A stretch of DNA of 64,000 bases. Origin: CAVTJX01 sp963735175 (GTDB lineage Bacteria > Electryoneota > RPQS01). The stretch lies in NCBI GenBank assembly GCA_963735175.1, contig CAVTJX010000016.1, positions 1 to 64,000 of the forward strand, in the 5' to 3' direction. Of this stretch, positions 10,266-19,230 are shown in pieces. Below the pieces are notes generated by a model, which had not been told where the DNA came from, ran no database searches, and saw nothing but the letters and a program-made list of their open reading frames with translations. Position numbers and translations under genes: made by a program. Every line of letters starts with the position of its first letter. The first letter of the stretch is position 1.

Positions 10266-11477
10266 TTACTCCACGACGCCCACCGCAAACTTCAAATACT
10301 CCGTTTCCGGCATGGTCGCCAGAATCGGATGATCCGGCGCCTGGCTGCCCTGCGCGACAATCCGTAGTCGACGCCCCGCCTTCACCGCCGCTTCTTTCAG
10401 TGTGTCGCGCCACACCGCCCGCTCCACGAGGCCCGAACAGCTTGCCGTGGCCAGCAGCCCGCCCGGCTTCACCGCCGCCATGGCCCGCGCATTCAAGTCG
10501 CGGTAAGCACGCAGCGCCGCCGGCACGGTCGTCCGGCTCTTGGCCAGTGCCGGCGGGTCCAGCACCACCACATTGAAGGCGTCGGTCTGATCTTTCAAAT
10601 AGGGGAAGATGTCTTCCTTTAAAAACGATGCCCGCCAACCGAAGTGGTTCCGCTCCACGACCTCTTGTGCAATCGCCAGCGCAGTTTCCGAAGCATCGAC
10701 AAACGTCACCTGCTCCGCTCCCGCATACAGCGCGTACAGCCCAAAGCCGCCGGTATAGCAGAACAGGTCCAGTACACGGTCGCCGGGCCGGATGAAGCTC
10801 GCCAGCAGTTGCCGGTTAAAGCGCTGATCGAGGAAGTACCCCGTCTTCTGCCCGCCCAGCGGATCGGCCAGGAAATGCATTTCGTCCACAGTAAACGCGT
10901 GCCGCCCCTCATGCGTGCCCCACACCAGTTCCCGCGAGGCCGTTAACCCTTCATATTCCCGCGCCCGCATGTCGTTGGCGGCGACAATCGCCCGCGGATT
11001 GTACAGTTCCACCAGCGCCGGCACGATCAGCGGCAGCAGCGCATCGATGCCCGCCGTGGACGATTGCAGCACCAGCAAATCGGCAAACCGGTCCACGATC
11101 AACCCCGGCAGACCGTCCGCCTCGCTGTAGACCGCGCGATACACGGTCTCCTCCGTGCCCAACAGCCGCGCCCGCAGCTCGCGCGTGGCGAGCAGGCGCT
11201 CCCGCACAAAAGTCGCATCCACCGCTACCGGCTCGCGCGCAAGCAGCCGAACCGTAATCAGGCTGTGGGGGTTGGCGGTGCCAATGCCCAAAAAGCCGCC
11301 GCGCCCATCCACAACCTCCACGAGGCTCCCCGGAGCCAGAGTCTGGAAGCCGTTTTCCAGCTCATTGGAGAAGATCCAGGCATGCCCCGCCCGCACGCGC
11401 CGGTCCGCGTTGCGCTTCAGCCGGACGGACGGGTAACGGCCCGCCGTACTTGTGCCGCCATCGGTTGCTGCCGCCAC
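10266..11477 (-). CDS. rlmI: 23S rRNA (cytosine-C5) methyltransferase, RlmI family
   Basis: SAM-dependent methyltransferase expected to act on 23S rRNA C1962. 403 residues. An N-terminal PUA domain (RVRAGHAWIFSNELE) is followed by an RlmI-like central domain and a Rossmann domain with the SAM motif DLFCYTGGFG near residue 224. VLDPPALAKSR and the cysteine in ATASCSGLV complete the active site. The GTG start overlaps no neighbour; the gene is divergent from the P-loop gene at 11603. Confidence 0.92.
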   Translation of the reverse strand: MAAATDGGTSTAGRYPSVRLKRNADRRVRAGHAWIFSNELENGFQTLAPGSLVEVVDGRGGFLGIGTANPHSLITVRLLAREPVAVDATFVRERLLATRELRARLLGTEETVYRAVYSEADGLPGLIVDRFADLLVLQSSTAGIDALLPLIVPALVELYNPRAIVAANDMRAREYEGLTASRELVWGTHEGRHAFTVDEMHFLADPLGGQKTGYFLDQRFNRQLLASFIRPGDRVLDLFCYTGGFGLYALYAGAEQVTFVDASETALAIAQEVVERNHFGWRASFLKEDIFPYLKDQTDAFNVVVLDPPALAKSRTTVPAALRAYRDLNARAMAAVKPGGLLATASCSGLVERAVWRDTLKEAAVKAGRRLRIVAQGSQAPDHPILATMPETEYLKFAVGVVE

Positions 11478-11537
11478 GATGTGTCTATCCCTTTGTTTCT
11501 GTTTGTTCTTGCGTTAAGCCACCCACGCACGGACGGC

Positions 11538-11566
11538 TTGCTTTTGTGCGCGAAACCAGTTATCTT
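11538..11566 (+). promoter_or_regulatory. Promoter of the P-loop/methyltransferase/dus genes
   Basis: TTGCTT (11538-11543), 17-base spacer, TATCTT (11561-11566), 37 bases before the ATG at 11603. Confidence 0.65.
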
Positions 11567-11602
11567 CTGAAGATTTACCCACAAACATCCGGTCCCCCGC
11601 AC

Positions 11603-12319
11603 ATGAGCGACATTTTTCACACCATCATTTTGACGGCCCGCCCAGCCGCCGGCAAGAGCGAAGTCATCGACTTCTTAAAGAAACTCGATGCCCCCACGCG
11701 ACGTAGCCGCTTCCACGTCGGTGAGATTGTTGAAATCGATGACTTCCCCTACATCTGGGAGAAATTCGAAGAGGACCAGATCCTCTCCGAAGTGGGCCGC
11801 GAACGCCTTTGGACCGACAAGAAGCTCTACTTCAAAGAAGAATGGGCCTGGGACTTCTTCCTGATGAAGATGAACGTGGCCTTCCGCCGCCACCTCGCCG
11901 AAGGCGATGCCGGCAAGACGGTGCTCTTCGAATTCGCTCGCGGCGGCGAGCATGGCATTCAGCACGCCCTCGACATCATCTCCCCCGAGGTCCTGCGCCG
12001 CGCCGGGATCCTCTATTTGCAGGTCTCATATGAGGAATCCGTGCGCAAGAACCGCCGCCGCTTCAAGCCCGAACTGGCGCACTCGGTGCTCTACCACAGC
12101 CTACCCGACGAGAAGATGGAGTTCTATTACAAGCTGAACGACTGGAATCAGATCGCCAGCGGCTTAAACGGAACCATCACCCCGCAAGGCGTCGAGGTTC
12201 CGTTTTCTGTGCTCGTCAATGAGCCCGAAGTCACCGACAATCCGCAGAAGCTCGGCCCCGCGCTGGAAGACACTCTGAATCGCCTCTGGAAACACTATCA
12301 CGCCGTGGAAACCGTCTGA
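11603..12319 (+). CDS. P-loop NTPase of unknown role (nucleotide-kinase-like)
   Basis: A 238-residue soluble protein with a kinase-type P-loop, TARPAAGKSE, near the N-terminus, followed by an all-alpha/beta body rich in charged and aromatic residues. It recalls adenylate or thymidylate kinases, but the lid motifs are not recognisable and I cannot name a substrate. The ATG is preceded by no strong ribosome site. The next gene, a methyltransferase, starts two bases after its stop, so the two are probably translated together. Confidence 0.75.
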   Translation: MSDIFHTIILTARPAAGKSEVIDFLKKLDAPTRRSRFHVGEIVEIDDFPYIWEKFEEDQILSEVGRERLWTDKKLYFKEEWAWDFFLMKMNVAFRRHLAEGDAGKTVLFEFARGGEHGIQHALDIISPEVLRRAGILYLQVSYEESVRKNRRRFKPELAHSVLYHSLPDEKMEFYYKLNDWNQIASGLNGTITPQGVEVPFSVLVNEPEVTDNPQKLGPALEDTLNRLWKHYHAVETV

Positions 12320-12320
12320 T

Positions 12321-13156
12321 ATGCCTACCCCTCTCAAACCGAAAACCTTCCGCCGCGTCGAAAAAACCTGGGACGAATTCTGGGCCGAATTCTGGCGCAT
12401 CCGCCTCGTGCAGAACGACGAAGCCGTGGTCTGGAAAAACCAGCAGGTCATCGCATTCGCCAACGATGTGCTGGGCGTCAAGCCCGGCATGACCCTGCTC
12501 GATCTCGGCTGCGGCGCAGGCTATCAGGCGCTGCTCTTTGCCGAACAGGGCGTCACGGTCCACGGCGTAGACATCTCTCCCCGCTCATCAAGCACGCCAA
12601 CGCCCAGGCTAAAAAGCGCAAACTGCCCGCGACGTTCAGTGTCGGCGACATGCGCACCTTCGTGGCCGACGAACCCTTCGACCGCGTCGCGATCCTCGGC
12701 ATGAGCTTCGGCTTCGGTTCGGATGAGGACAACATCACAACGCTTGCCAACGTTTTTCGCTCGGTCAAGCCCGGCGGCAAAGTCCTCATTACCGGCCAGC
12801 ACCCTTATTCCGCCTCGACGCACACCGGACCGGAATGGGTCGAGACTGACGAAGGCTACCTCGTGCACCAGGGCACGTTCGATCCTATGACCAGCCGTCT
12901 CGGCGGCATCTGGGAACTCGTCCGTCCCGACGGCACTATCGTCACCGAAGGCGACAATCCAGAATCCGACGGCATTCGCTGCTATTCGGTGCCCGAACTG
13001 ACGCGGTTGCTCGGCGAAGCCGGCTTCGCCCACGCCAGCTTCTACGGTTCGTGGCTGCTGCCGCCGATGGAAATTCAGTGGTTTTCGATGGAAATGATCA
13101 CGGTGGCCGAGCGCCCCGCCGAAAAAGGCGCGCGTTCCCGCGGCCGCTCACGCTAA
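12321..13156 (+). CDS. Class I SAM-dependent methyltransferase, one frameshift
   Basis: A methyltransferase with the SAM motif LLDLGCGAGYQALL and the acidic strand end VHGVDIS. The frame shifts near 12580; the second part continues with VGDMRTF, VKPGGKVLITGQHP and C-terminal DGIRCYSVPELTRLL. About 278 residues when joined. The tail is basic. It is paired with the P-loop gene 12 kb from the left edge, and the small-molecule target is unknown. A YcgJ/UbiE-type small-molecule methyltransferase is the nearest description. Confidence 0.85.
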
Positions 13157-13169
13157 CGCCAAGAAATGG

Positions 13170-14270
13170 ATGTCGATCGCTTTGCTCGCTGCCAATCTGT
13201 CCGCTTCGAAACCCGAGCCGCGTTCGCTGACGACGTCCCTCGGTCCGCTGCTTCTGAGTTCGCCCGCTTTGCTCGCCCCTATGGCCGGCTACACCGACTC
13301 CGCCATGCGCCGCATTTGCCGGCGCTATGGCGCGGGGATGGTGTTTTCCGAAATGCTCTCGGGCGAGGGCGCGCGCCGCGATAACGCCAAGACGTTCCGC
13401 ATGGCCAGTTTTGCGCCCGAAGAACGCCCCTACTTCATTCAGTTCTTCGCCACCAATCCCGAGCAGGCCGCCGACGCCACGCGCGTCTTAAGCCAGATGC
13501 AGCCCGACGGCCTCGATCTGAACTTCGGCTGCCCGGTGAAGAAGATCATTCTCAACCAGGGCGGCTCGGCGCTGTTGAAGGACATTCCGCTGCTGGCGCG
13601 CATCGTCGAGGCGGCGGTTAAGGCGACGAACGTTCCCGTTTCCGTCAAGATCCGCTCGGGCTGGGACCGCCGCTCACTCAACGCCATCGAAGTCGCGCGC
13701 GCCGTGGCCGACGCCGGCGCCGCCTGGGTAACGATCCACGCCCGCACCCGCAACGAATTCTACATGGGACGCGCGCACTGGGAGTGGATCGGCGAAGTCA
13801 AGGCTGCCGTCAACATTCCCGTCATCGGCAACGGCGACGTGCGCACCCCCGAGGACGTGAAGACGCTGCTCGATTCGACGCACTGCGACGCCGTGATGAT
13901 CGGCCGCGGCGCGATGGGCTATCCGTTTATCTTCCGCGAGATCAACCATCTGCTTGAAACCGGCGAGCATCTCCCAGCGCCAACGCCTATGGACCGGTTT
14001 GAGTCGGCGCGTCTGCAATTGTTATGGATGGTTGAGCAGTGGGGTGACCGCCGTGGCACGCTGGAGTTCCGTAAGCATCTGCTGACCTACGTGCGCGGCC
14101 TGCCCAACAGCGTTGCTTTCAAGCTCGAAGCGATGAAGCCCAAAGAGCCGCAGGCGGTGATTGCCGCCATGGAACGCTACCTGTCGAGTCTCCCAGATGA
14201 GCCGTTCCCTCGCCCCCCCTTCACCGTGCTGGAAGAAACCTCTCCGCAGGAGAAGTTCCCCCTGCGCTGA
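13170..14270 (+). CDS. dusB: tRNA-dihydrouridine synthase, Dus family
   Basis: FMN enzyme reducing uridines in tRNA. 366 residues, within the range of DusB. The TIM barrel begins at LAPMAGYTDSAMR. The catalytic cysteine is in NFGCPVKKI (about residue 112). VSVKIRSGWD, VTIHARTR and VIGNGDV are the FMN and tRNA-binding signatures. Full frame. DusB versus another Dus subtype is judged from the GCPVKKI sequence and is not certain. It converges on arsC with only three bases between the stop codons. Confidence 0.93.
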   Translation: MSIALLAANLSASKPEPRSLTTSLGPLLLSSPALLAPMAGYTDSAMRRICRRYGAGMVFSEMLSGEGARRDNAKTFRMASFAPEERPYFIQFFATNPEQAADATRVLSQMQPDGLDLNFGCPVKKIILNQGGSALLKDIPLLARIVEAAVKATNVPVSVKIRSGWDRRSLNAIEVARAVADAGAAWVTIHARTRNEFYMGRAHWEWIGEVKAAVNIPVIGNGDVRTPEDVKTLLDSTHCDAVMIGRGAMGYPFIFREINHLLETGEHLPAPTPMDRFESARLQLLWMVEQWGDRRGTLEFRKHLLTYVRGLPNSVAFKLEAMKPKEPQAVIAAMERYLSSLPDEPFPRPPFTVLEETSPQEKFPLR

Positions 14271-14273
14271 CTT

Positions 14274-14711
14274 TCAGCGTTTGACGGGTAGGTTCAGCTC
14301 TTTGATTACAAGCGACCCCAATTCCTCGCGGATCTGATCGCGTAAGTCCGCAAACACTTCCGCGATCTCCTGACCGGGCCGGAAGTGAATCGGGTCGGGA
14401 TAGCCCCTGTGGACGATCTTGCGCGCGTTCGGGAAGTACGGACACATCGCGTGCGCGTTATCGCAGACTGTGATCACCAGGTCCATGGGGATTTGCAGGA
14501 ACTCGTCCACGCTCTTGGAGTAATGCGCCGAGGCGTCAATTCCCGCGGCTTCCAAAGCGGCGATCGTCGCCGGATGTACACGGCTCGGATGCGTTCCCGC
14601 CGAATAGACGTCAATCCACTTGCCGAAGTCCGCCCGCAGCACACCCTCCGCCAACTGGCTGCGCATCGAGTTGCCGGTGCAGATCACCAGCACTTTCGGT
14701 TTGTCGTTCAT
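14274..14711 (-). CDS. arsC: Arsenate reductase, thioredoxin-coupled ArsC / LMW phosphatase family
   Basis: 145 residues. The phosphate loop is CTGNSMRSQ near residue 11, with methionine where most ArsC proteins have a second cysteine. The redox pair expected for thioredoxin-coupled ArsC is present in VCDNAHAMCP, and SAGTHPSRVHP and SKSVDEFL match the family. A plain tyrosine phosphatase is less likely because both redox cysteines are kept. Its ATG overlaps the TGA of the upstream nucleotidase by ATGA, so translation is probably coupled. Confidence 0.85.
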   Translation of the reverse strand: MNDKPKVLVICTGNSMRSQLAEGVLRADFGKWIDVYSAGTHPSRVHPATIAALEAAGIDASAHYSKSVDEFLQIPMDLVITVCDNAHAMCPYFPNARKIVHRGYPDPIHFRPGQEIAEVFADLRDQIREELGSLVIKELNLPVKR

Positions 14712-16213
14712 GGTATCTCCCGCAGTCGCGGTTTGGTGTCTGCCACTATCGGCCCTTTGGCCTTTCGAATTTCGTCGCTGATCACATCGCTGAGCAGATC
14801 CGCTGTCGGTTCCAGCCGTCGCGGTTCAAATCCCAGATATTCCGCCCACTGCGAAACCGCCACGTAATCAATGGACGCCACACGGTAAGTGCGCGTGATG
14901 TCCACCGGACTTCCGTTCACGGAACTATCCACCAACCGCAGTGCCGCCGAATCCGCGCCGGTATCGTACGCAATGTCCATCCCCGACATTTCCAGCACGC
15001 CGTGGGTTTTTAACGCGGCACCACGCGCCTGCTCCGTCGCCAGTTTCATCAATTCCGCGCCGGTCGCTTCGAAGACGACCACGCTGTTACTGAACGGCAG
15101 CAGTTCCATCACGTCGAGCATCGTCACCGGACCGTTGTTGATATTCCGCCGGATGCCGCCCGCATTGACCACCGCGACATCGGTCTGATACCGTTCCCGC
15201 AGCCGGTCACAGATCCAGTTGCCCACATTGCTCGTGCTGCTGTAGCCGCGCTCCCACGGAGTCGCCAGCGTGCCGATCACCTGTCCATATTGCGCTTGAA
15301 TCGCCACTTCGAGGCTGTCACACAGTATCGCAACGCTGTTCGTCTGTCGCTGGTCGCTGGCGACTAACTCGATGAGCGTATCGCTGTAACTGACGACGCT
15401 GTCGCCGTCCAGGGCCAGTCTCAGCATCCCGAGGTTCTTCAGATGCTCGCCCGCCTGCACGATGAGCACGTCGTTGACGCGCCGTGGTTGCCGGAGCCGT
15501 GTGTGGCTGTGCCCACCGACGATCACGTCTACGCCCGTCACCCGCGTCGCCAGCACGCTGTCGGCCTCGACGCCCATGTGCGTTAACAGCACCAGCACGT
15601 CCGTCTGCGCTTCGAGTTCCGCGATCCGCACCCGCGCCGTCGTGGCGGCATCCTCGATCACAAACGGTTCCAGCGATGTGCGCGCCACGACGCCCGCCAG
15701 ATCGTCGAGCAGCAGGCCGATCACGCCCACGCGCAAGCCGTTCACCGCGAAGACACGCGACGCCGCCGTCACCGCGCGACCGTCCGCCTTCTCCTTCAGA
15801 TTGGCCGCCAGAATCGGGTGCGACGCCGCCGCCACATAATGCCGAAGATGCTCCGCGCCCTGATCGAATTCGTGATTGCCCAGGCACGAGGCCGAGACTC
15901 CGCAGCGCGCGAACAGTTCCAGCAGCGCCCCGCCCTTCACGCCGCGGTACTCGATGTTGCAGATCGGGTTGCCCGTCATCGCGTCGCCCGCGTCGAGGTA
16001 GAGCGAGCCTGGATGCTTCTGCCGCAGACTGTCGAGCCGTGTCTTCAGCGCTACAAAGCCGCCCACCAGCGCCGTGTCCGCGCGCCAATGGGCCGGTTCC
16101 GGCACGAAATGGCCGTGACTGTCGTTCGTGTGAAATATCACCAACTCGCGGGGTTTCGCCTGGCTCAGGGTTGTGCCCATCGCGAGCAGCAGCACCATCA
16201 GCAACTGCCGCAT
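14708..16213 (-). CDS. Secreted 5'-nucleotidase/metallophosphoesterase (UshA-like)
   Basis: Periplasmic hydrolase releasing phosphate from nucleotides or sugar nucleotides. I chose the ATG at 16213 (501 residues), with AGGAAAG just upstream, because it begins a clean signal peptide MRQLLMVLLLAMGTTLSQA. Metal-binding motifs FHTNDSHGHF, DAGDAMTG, GNHEFD and GGHSHT are all present. The C-terminal 5'-nucleotidase domain contains NAGGIRRNI and a substrate-pocket region. Intact frame. Cotranscribed with arsC. Confidence 0.93.
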   Translation of the reverse strand: MRQLLMVLLLAMGTTLSQAKPRELVIFHTNDSHGHFVPEPAHWRADTALVGGFVALKTRLDSLRQKHPGSLYLDAGDAMTGNPICNIEYRGVKGGALLELFARCGVSASCLGNHEFDQGAEHLRHYVAAASHPILAANLKEKADGRAVTAASRVFAVNGLRVGVIGLLLDDLAGVVARTSLEPFVIEDAATTARVRIAELEAQTDVLVLLTHMGVEADSVLATRVTGVDVIVGGHSHTRLRQPRRVNDVLIVQAGEHLKNLGMLRLALDGDSVVSYSDTLIELVASDQRQTNSVAILCDSLEVAIQAQYGQVIGTLATPWERGYSSTSNVGNWICDRLRERYQTDVAVVNAGGIRRNINNGPVTMLDVMELLPFSNSVVVFEATGAELMKLATEQARGAALKTHGVLEMSGMDIAYDTGADSAALRLVDSSVNGSPVDITRTYRVASIDYVAVSQWAEYLGFEPRRLEPTADLLSDVISDEIRKAKGPIVADTKPRLREIP

Positions 16214-16238
16214 TCTTTCCTCGCTGTGTCTTTTTCTG

Positions 16239-16267
16239 AATATACGCACTTCTTAAGGCGGATGCAA
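16239..16267 (-). promoter_or_regulatory. Promoter of the nucleotidase-arsC operon
   Basis: Minus strand TTGCAT (16267-16262), 17-base spacer, TATATT (16244-16239), about 26 bases before the ATG. Confidence 0.7.
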
Positions 16268-16317
16268 CCCTCGCCCCTGCGCCGCCCCCCGTCGCACCTA
16301 CTTTCCGAGGTTCCGCC

Positions 16318-17447
16318 CTGCGAGTCCTGTTGACCGCCTATGTGCGCTTTCCCAATGCCCTCGCCTGGCATGCTTTAGAGGTCGCGCGCGGCCTGCAGCA
16401 CGCCGGGCACGACGTCCTGCTTTTCTGCCAGCACGCTTCGCCCCTGGCCGCCTGGACGCGTGCCGCCGGCATTGCCGCAAGCGACGACTATAATCTCAAT
16501 GCCACGCATCCGCGCGACATGCTGGGCGGCCTCGCCGCGCTGCGCCGCGCGCTGCGCGAATACCGGCCCGACATCCTGAACCCGCACTGCCCGCCGGGGC
16601 ATTCCTATCTGTCGCTGGCGCGACAACTCGACAAATCGCGCATCCCCCTGATCCGCACTGTGGCCGATCCGCGCGTGCCCCACAAGAACCCGGTCAACTC
16701 TTCGGCTGCACCGTCGCCACACCGACGGTTTCATCTTCACCTCGCACTCGTCGCTGCGCCGCTATGAAACGGTGTTCGCCGGCGCGGCGCCGCAAACGCA
16801 GGTCATCTTTCCAGGCTTCCGGGCGGATGACTTTGTCGCTGGCACGGACACGGCCCGCTGGCGCGAGCAGTTGAACCTGCGTGCCGATCACCTCCTCGTC
16901 GGCACCATTGCACGTATGGCTCCCGAAAAGGGCCAGGAAGTGCTGCTCGAAGCGCTGTCACTGCTGCCCGAATCCGAACGTGCCCGGATCTTCTGCGTCA
17001 TCGCCGGCGATGATTCGCCCCGCCGCGGCCAGGCAGAACTCGCCGCCATCGCCCGCCGTTTCGGTGTCGAGAGTGGTGTCACGTTTCCCGGAAAACTTGC
17101 GGATGTGCGCTCGCTGATGCGCGAGCTGGATCTGGCCGTCATCACCTCGCTGCGCAGCGAAGCCGTCTGCCGCGTTGCCCTCGAATACATGAGTTTCGGA
17201 GTCCCCGTCGTTACCAGCGACGTCAACATCTTGCCCGAAGTCGTGCGCAACGGCGTAAACGGCGCGGTTTTTCCCAACCGCAACGCCCGCGCCCTGGCGG
17301 ACCTCCTGCGCGCTGCGCTGCGCGATCCCGCTCTATGGCGCGCCCGCGGTGACGCCGGACGCGTACTTGTGCACTCGGAGTTCAGTCTGGCGCGCGAGAT
17401 CCAGAAGCACGACGGACTTCTTTGCGCGTGTAAGGGCGGTGCGATGA
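16318..17447 (+). CDS. Glycosyltransferase family 4, with one sure and one likely frameshift
   Basis: GT-B glycosyltransferase of the LPS-core or surface glycan pathway. The N-terminus reads LRVLLTAYVRFPN, from a CTG at 16318 or TTG at 16330; GAGG at 16307-16310 favours the first, but neither is certain. The frame changes near 16697 (DTDGFIFTSH follows in the new frame). The C-terminal domain has VGTIARMAPEKGQEVLLEAL and the EX7E-like segment SEAVCRVALEYMSFGVPVV. As read, the frame runs on into the next gene, but the alternate frame ends in TGA at 17445-17447 over that gene's ATG, suggesting an extra base near 17415. Confidence 0.82.
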
Positions 17448-18253
17448 CCGACAAGCTCCCCATTTCGCTGGTCGTGATTACGCTGAACGAAGCGGCCAAT
17501 CTCGCGCGCTGCCTGCGCGCCGCCGACTTCTGCCGCGAAATCATCGTCGTCGATTCCGGCTCCACCGACGGCACCCTGAACATCGCCGCCGAATTCGGCG
17601 CGCGCATATTAAACCGTGCGTGGACCGGCTACCGCGATCAGAAGAATTTCGGCACCGCCGCCGCCATGGAACCGTGGGTGCTCTGCATCGACGCCGATGA
17701 AGTGGTCTCGCCCGAACTGCACCGTGCGCTGCTCGACGCCTTCCACACGGAGCCCGCCGTCGACGCCTTCGAGATCAACCGCCACAGCATTTACGCGGGC
17801 CGCCTCATCAATCACGGCGGCTGGTATCCGCAGTGGCGGCTCTTTCTCTATCGCCAGGGCAAGGCCGAATGGGCCGGCGCCGAGCCACACACCACCGTCG
17901 AGTTTCACGGAACGCGCACGGCGAGGCTCGCGGGCGACCTCTACCACTACACCTACGCCGACATCCGCCAGCACATCCGCAAAAACGTCTCCGCCGCCTA
18001 CGACGGCGCCGTCGCCATGCACAACCGCGGCCGCCGCGCCACCCTCGCCGATTTTCTGCTGCGCGGGCCGTGGTCATTTTTCCGCGGCTACATTCTGCTG
18101 CGCGGCTTTCTGGATGGCTTCTACGGCTTCGTCATCGCCCTCTCGGCTGGATTCTACACCTTTCTCAAGTACGCCATGCTGCATGAAATGAACCTCCGGC
18201 ACCGCCATCAGCCGTTGCCGGACGCCGTTCCCGAAGCGAAGTCCCGCCGCTGA
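17444..18253 (+). CDS. Glycosyltransferase family 2, WaaE/KdtX-like
   Basis: 269 residues. GT-A fold with SLVVITLNEAANLARCL at the N-terminus, the DSGSTDGT loop and metal motif CIDADEVV; the tail has hydrophobic segments near residues 205-245. This matches LPS inner-core beta-1,4-glucosyltransferases (WaaE/KdtX type). ATG at 17444 chosen because it begins at the family N-terminus. The TGA overlaps the ATG of the next gene as TGATG. Confidence 0.88.
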   Translation: MTDKLPISLVVITLNEAANLARCLRAADFCREIIVVDSGSTDGTLNIAAEFGARILNRAWTGYRDQKNFGTAAAMEPWVLCIDADEVVSPELHRALLDAFHTEPAVDAFEINRHSIYAGRLINHGGWYPQWRLFLYRQGKAEWAGAEPHTTVEFHGTRTARLAGDLYHYTYADIRQHIRKNVSAAYDGAVAMHNRGRRATLADFLLRGPWSFFRGYILLRGFLDGFYGFVIALSAGFYTFLKYAMLHEMNLRHRHQPLPDAVPEAKSRR

Positions 18254-19230
18254 TGCGCATATCCGCCCTGCTCTTCCGCCGCGTCGGCGACAGCCTGCTC
18301 GCCACCCCCGCGTTGCGCGCGCTCCGCGAGCGTTATCCCGCCGCCCGGCTCACCGTCATTGCCGAGCCCCATGTGGCCCGCGTCTTCGCCGGCAATCCGC
18401 ACGTCACCCGCGTGGTCGTCATCGACGGCGTACCCTCCGTCCTGCGCCTCGCCGCCACCGTCCGGGATGACGGCCGCCCCGATATGACACTCGATTTCCT
18501 CTCCGATCCGCGCAGCGCCATCGCCTGTCTGCTTAGCGGCGCGCGTCGTCGCGTGGGTATTGGCCGCCGCTGGGCCTTCACCGATTCCGTCCCCGCCCAG
18601 GACCCCGCGCGTCCCGTCTACAGCGCGCAGCACAAGCTGCAACTCGTCACAACCCTGGGCATTCCCGCATCGGATTTGAAAACGGAATTCTATCTGAACA
18701 GCGACGACCACGAATTCGCCGCCGCCGCCTGGGACAAGCGCGGCTGGAAGGACGCGACATCCATTACCGCATTCTTCGTCCATAGCCGCCGCGAGTACAA
18801 GCGCTGGCCCGCTGACGACTTCTGCGATGTCATCCGCCGTTTGCTCGACGAGCGCCTCTCCACGCCGCTGATCCTCGTGACGCCGGGCGATGAAAGTGCC
18901 GTCGCCGAAGTGCGAGCGCGCGCGGCTCTGCCGGCGGAAAACGTGCTGCCAATTCAGGACCTCGGCCAGCTTGGCGCGGTGCTTGCGCGCTGCCGCCTGC
19001 TGATCGGCAACGACGGCGGCCCCAAACACGTCGCCGTGGCGCTCGACATTCCCACCGTCACCATCTTCGGCCCCGACCCCTTCGTCTACTGGACGCCGCC
19101 CGATCGCGAGCGCCATGTCGCCATTACCTCCGGCGGTGTCGGCGCGTCCGGCCAGGGCCCCGTCAGTGACGTGTCCGCCGAAGCCGTCTTCGCCGCCGCC
19201 CGCTCACTGCTGGAAAGCGCACGCTCATGA
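18253..19230 (+). CDS. Glycosyltransferase family 9 (heptosyltransferase-like)
   Basis: 325 residues, GT-B. The N-terminus LFRRVGDSLLATPALRALRERYP and the C-terminal IGNDGGPKHVAVALDIPTV are the two conserved family-9 segments. It would transfer heptose to the LPS core on the inner membrane's cytoplasmic face. Overlaps the next gene by four bases (ATGA at 19227-19230). Donor specificity cannot be told. Confidence 0.88.
   Translation: MRISALLFRRVGDSLLATPALRALRERYPAARLTVIAEPHVARVFAGNPHVTRVVVIDGVPSVLRLAATVRDDGRPDMTLDFLSDPRSAIACLLSGARRRVGIGRRWAFTDSVPAQDPARPVYSAQHKLQLVTTLGIPASDLKTEFYLNSDDHEFAAAAWDKRGWKDATSITAFFVHSRREYKRWPADDFCDVIRRLLDERLSTPLILVTPGDESAVAEVRARAALPAENVLPIQDLGQLGAVLARCRLLIGNDGGPKHVAVALDIPTVTIFGPDPFVYWTPPDRERHVAITSGGVGASGQGPVSDVSAEAVFAAARSLLESARS

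Noticed and set aside
16772..18253. A single 493-residue GT4-GT2 fusion protein
   Set aside because: An alternate frame gives a TGA overlapping the GT2 ATG, as at the other junctions here; the fusion is best explained by one extra base.
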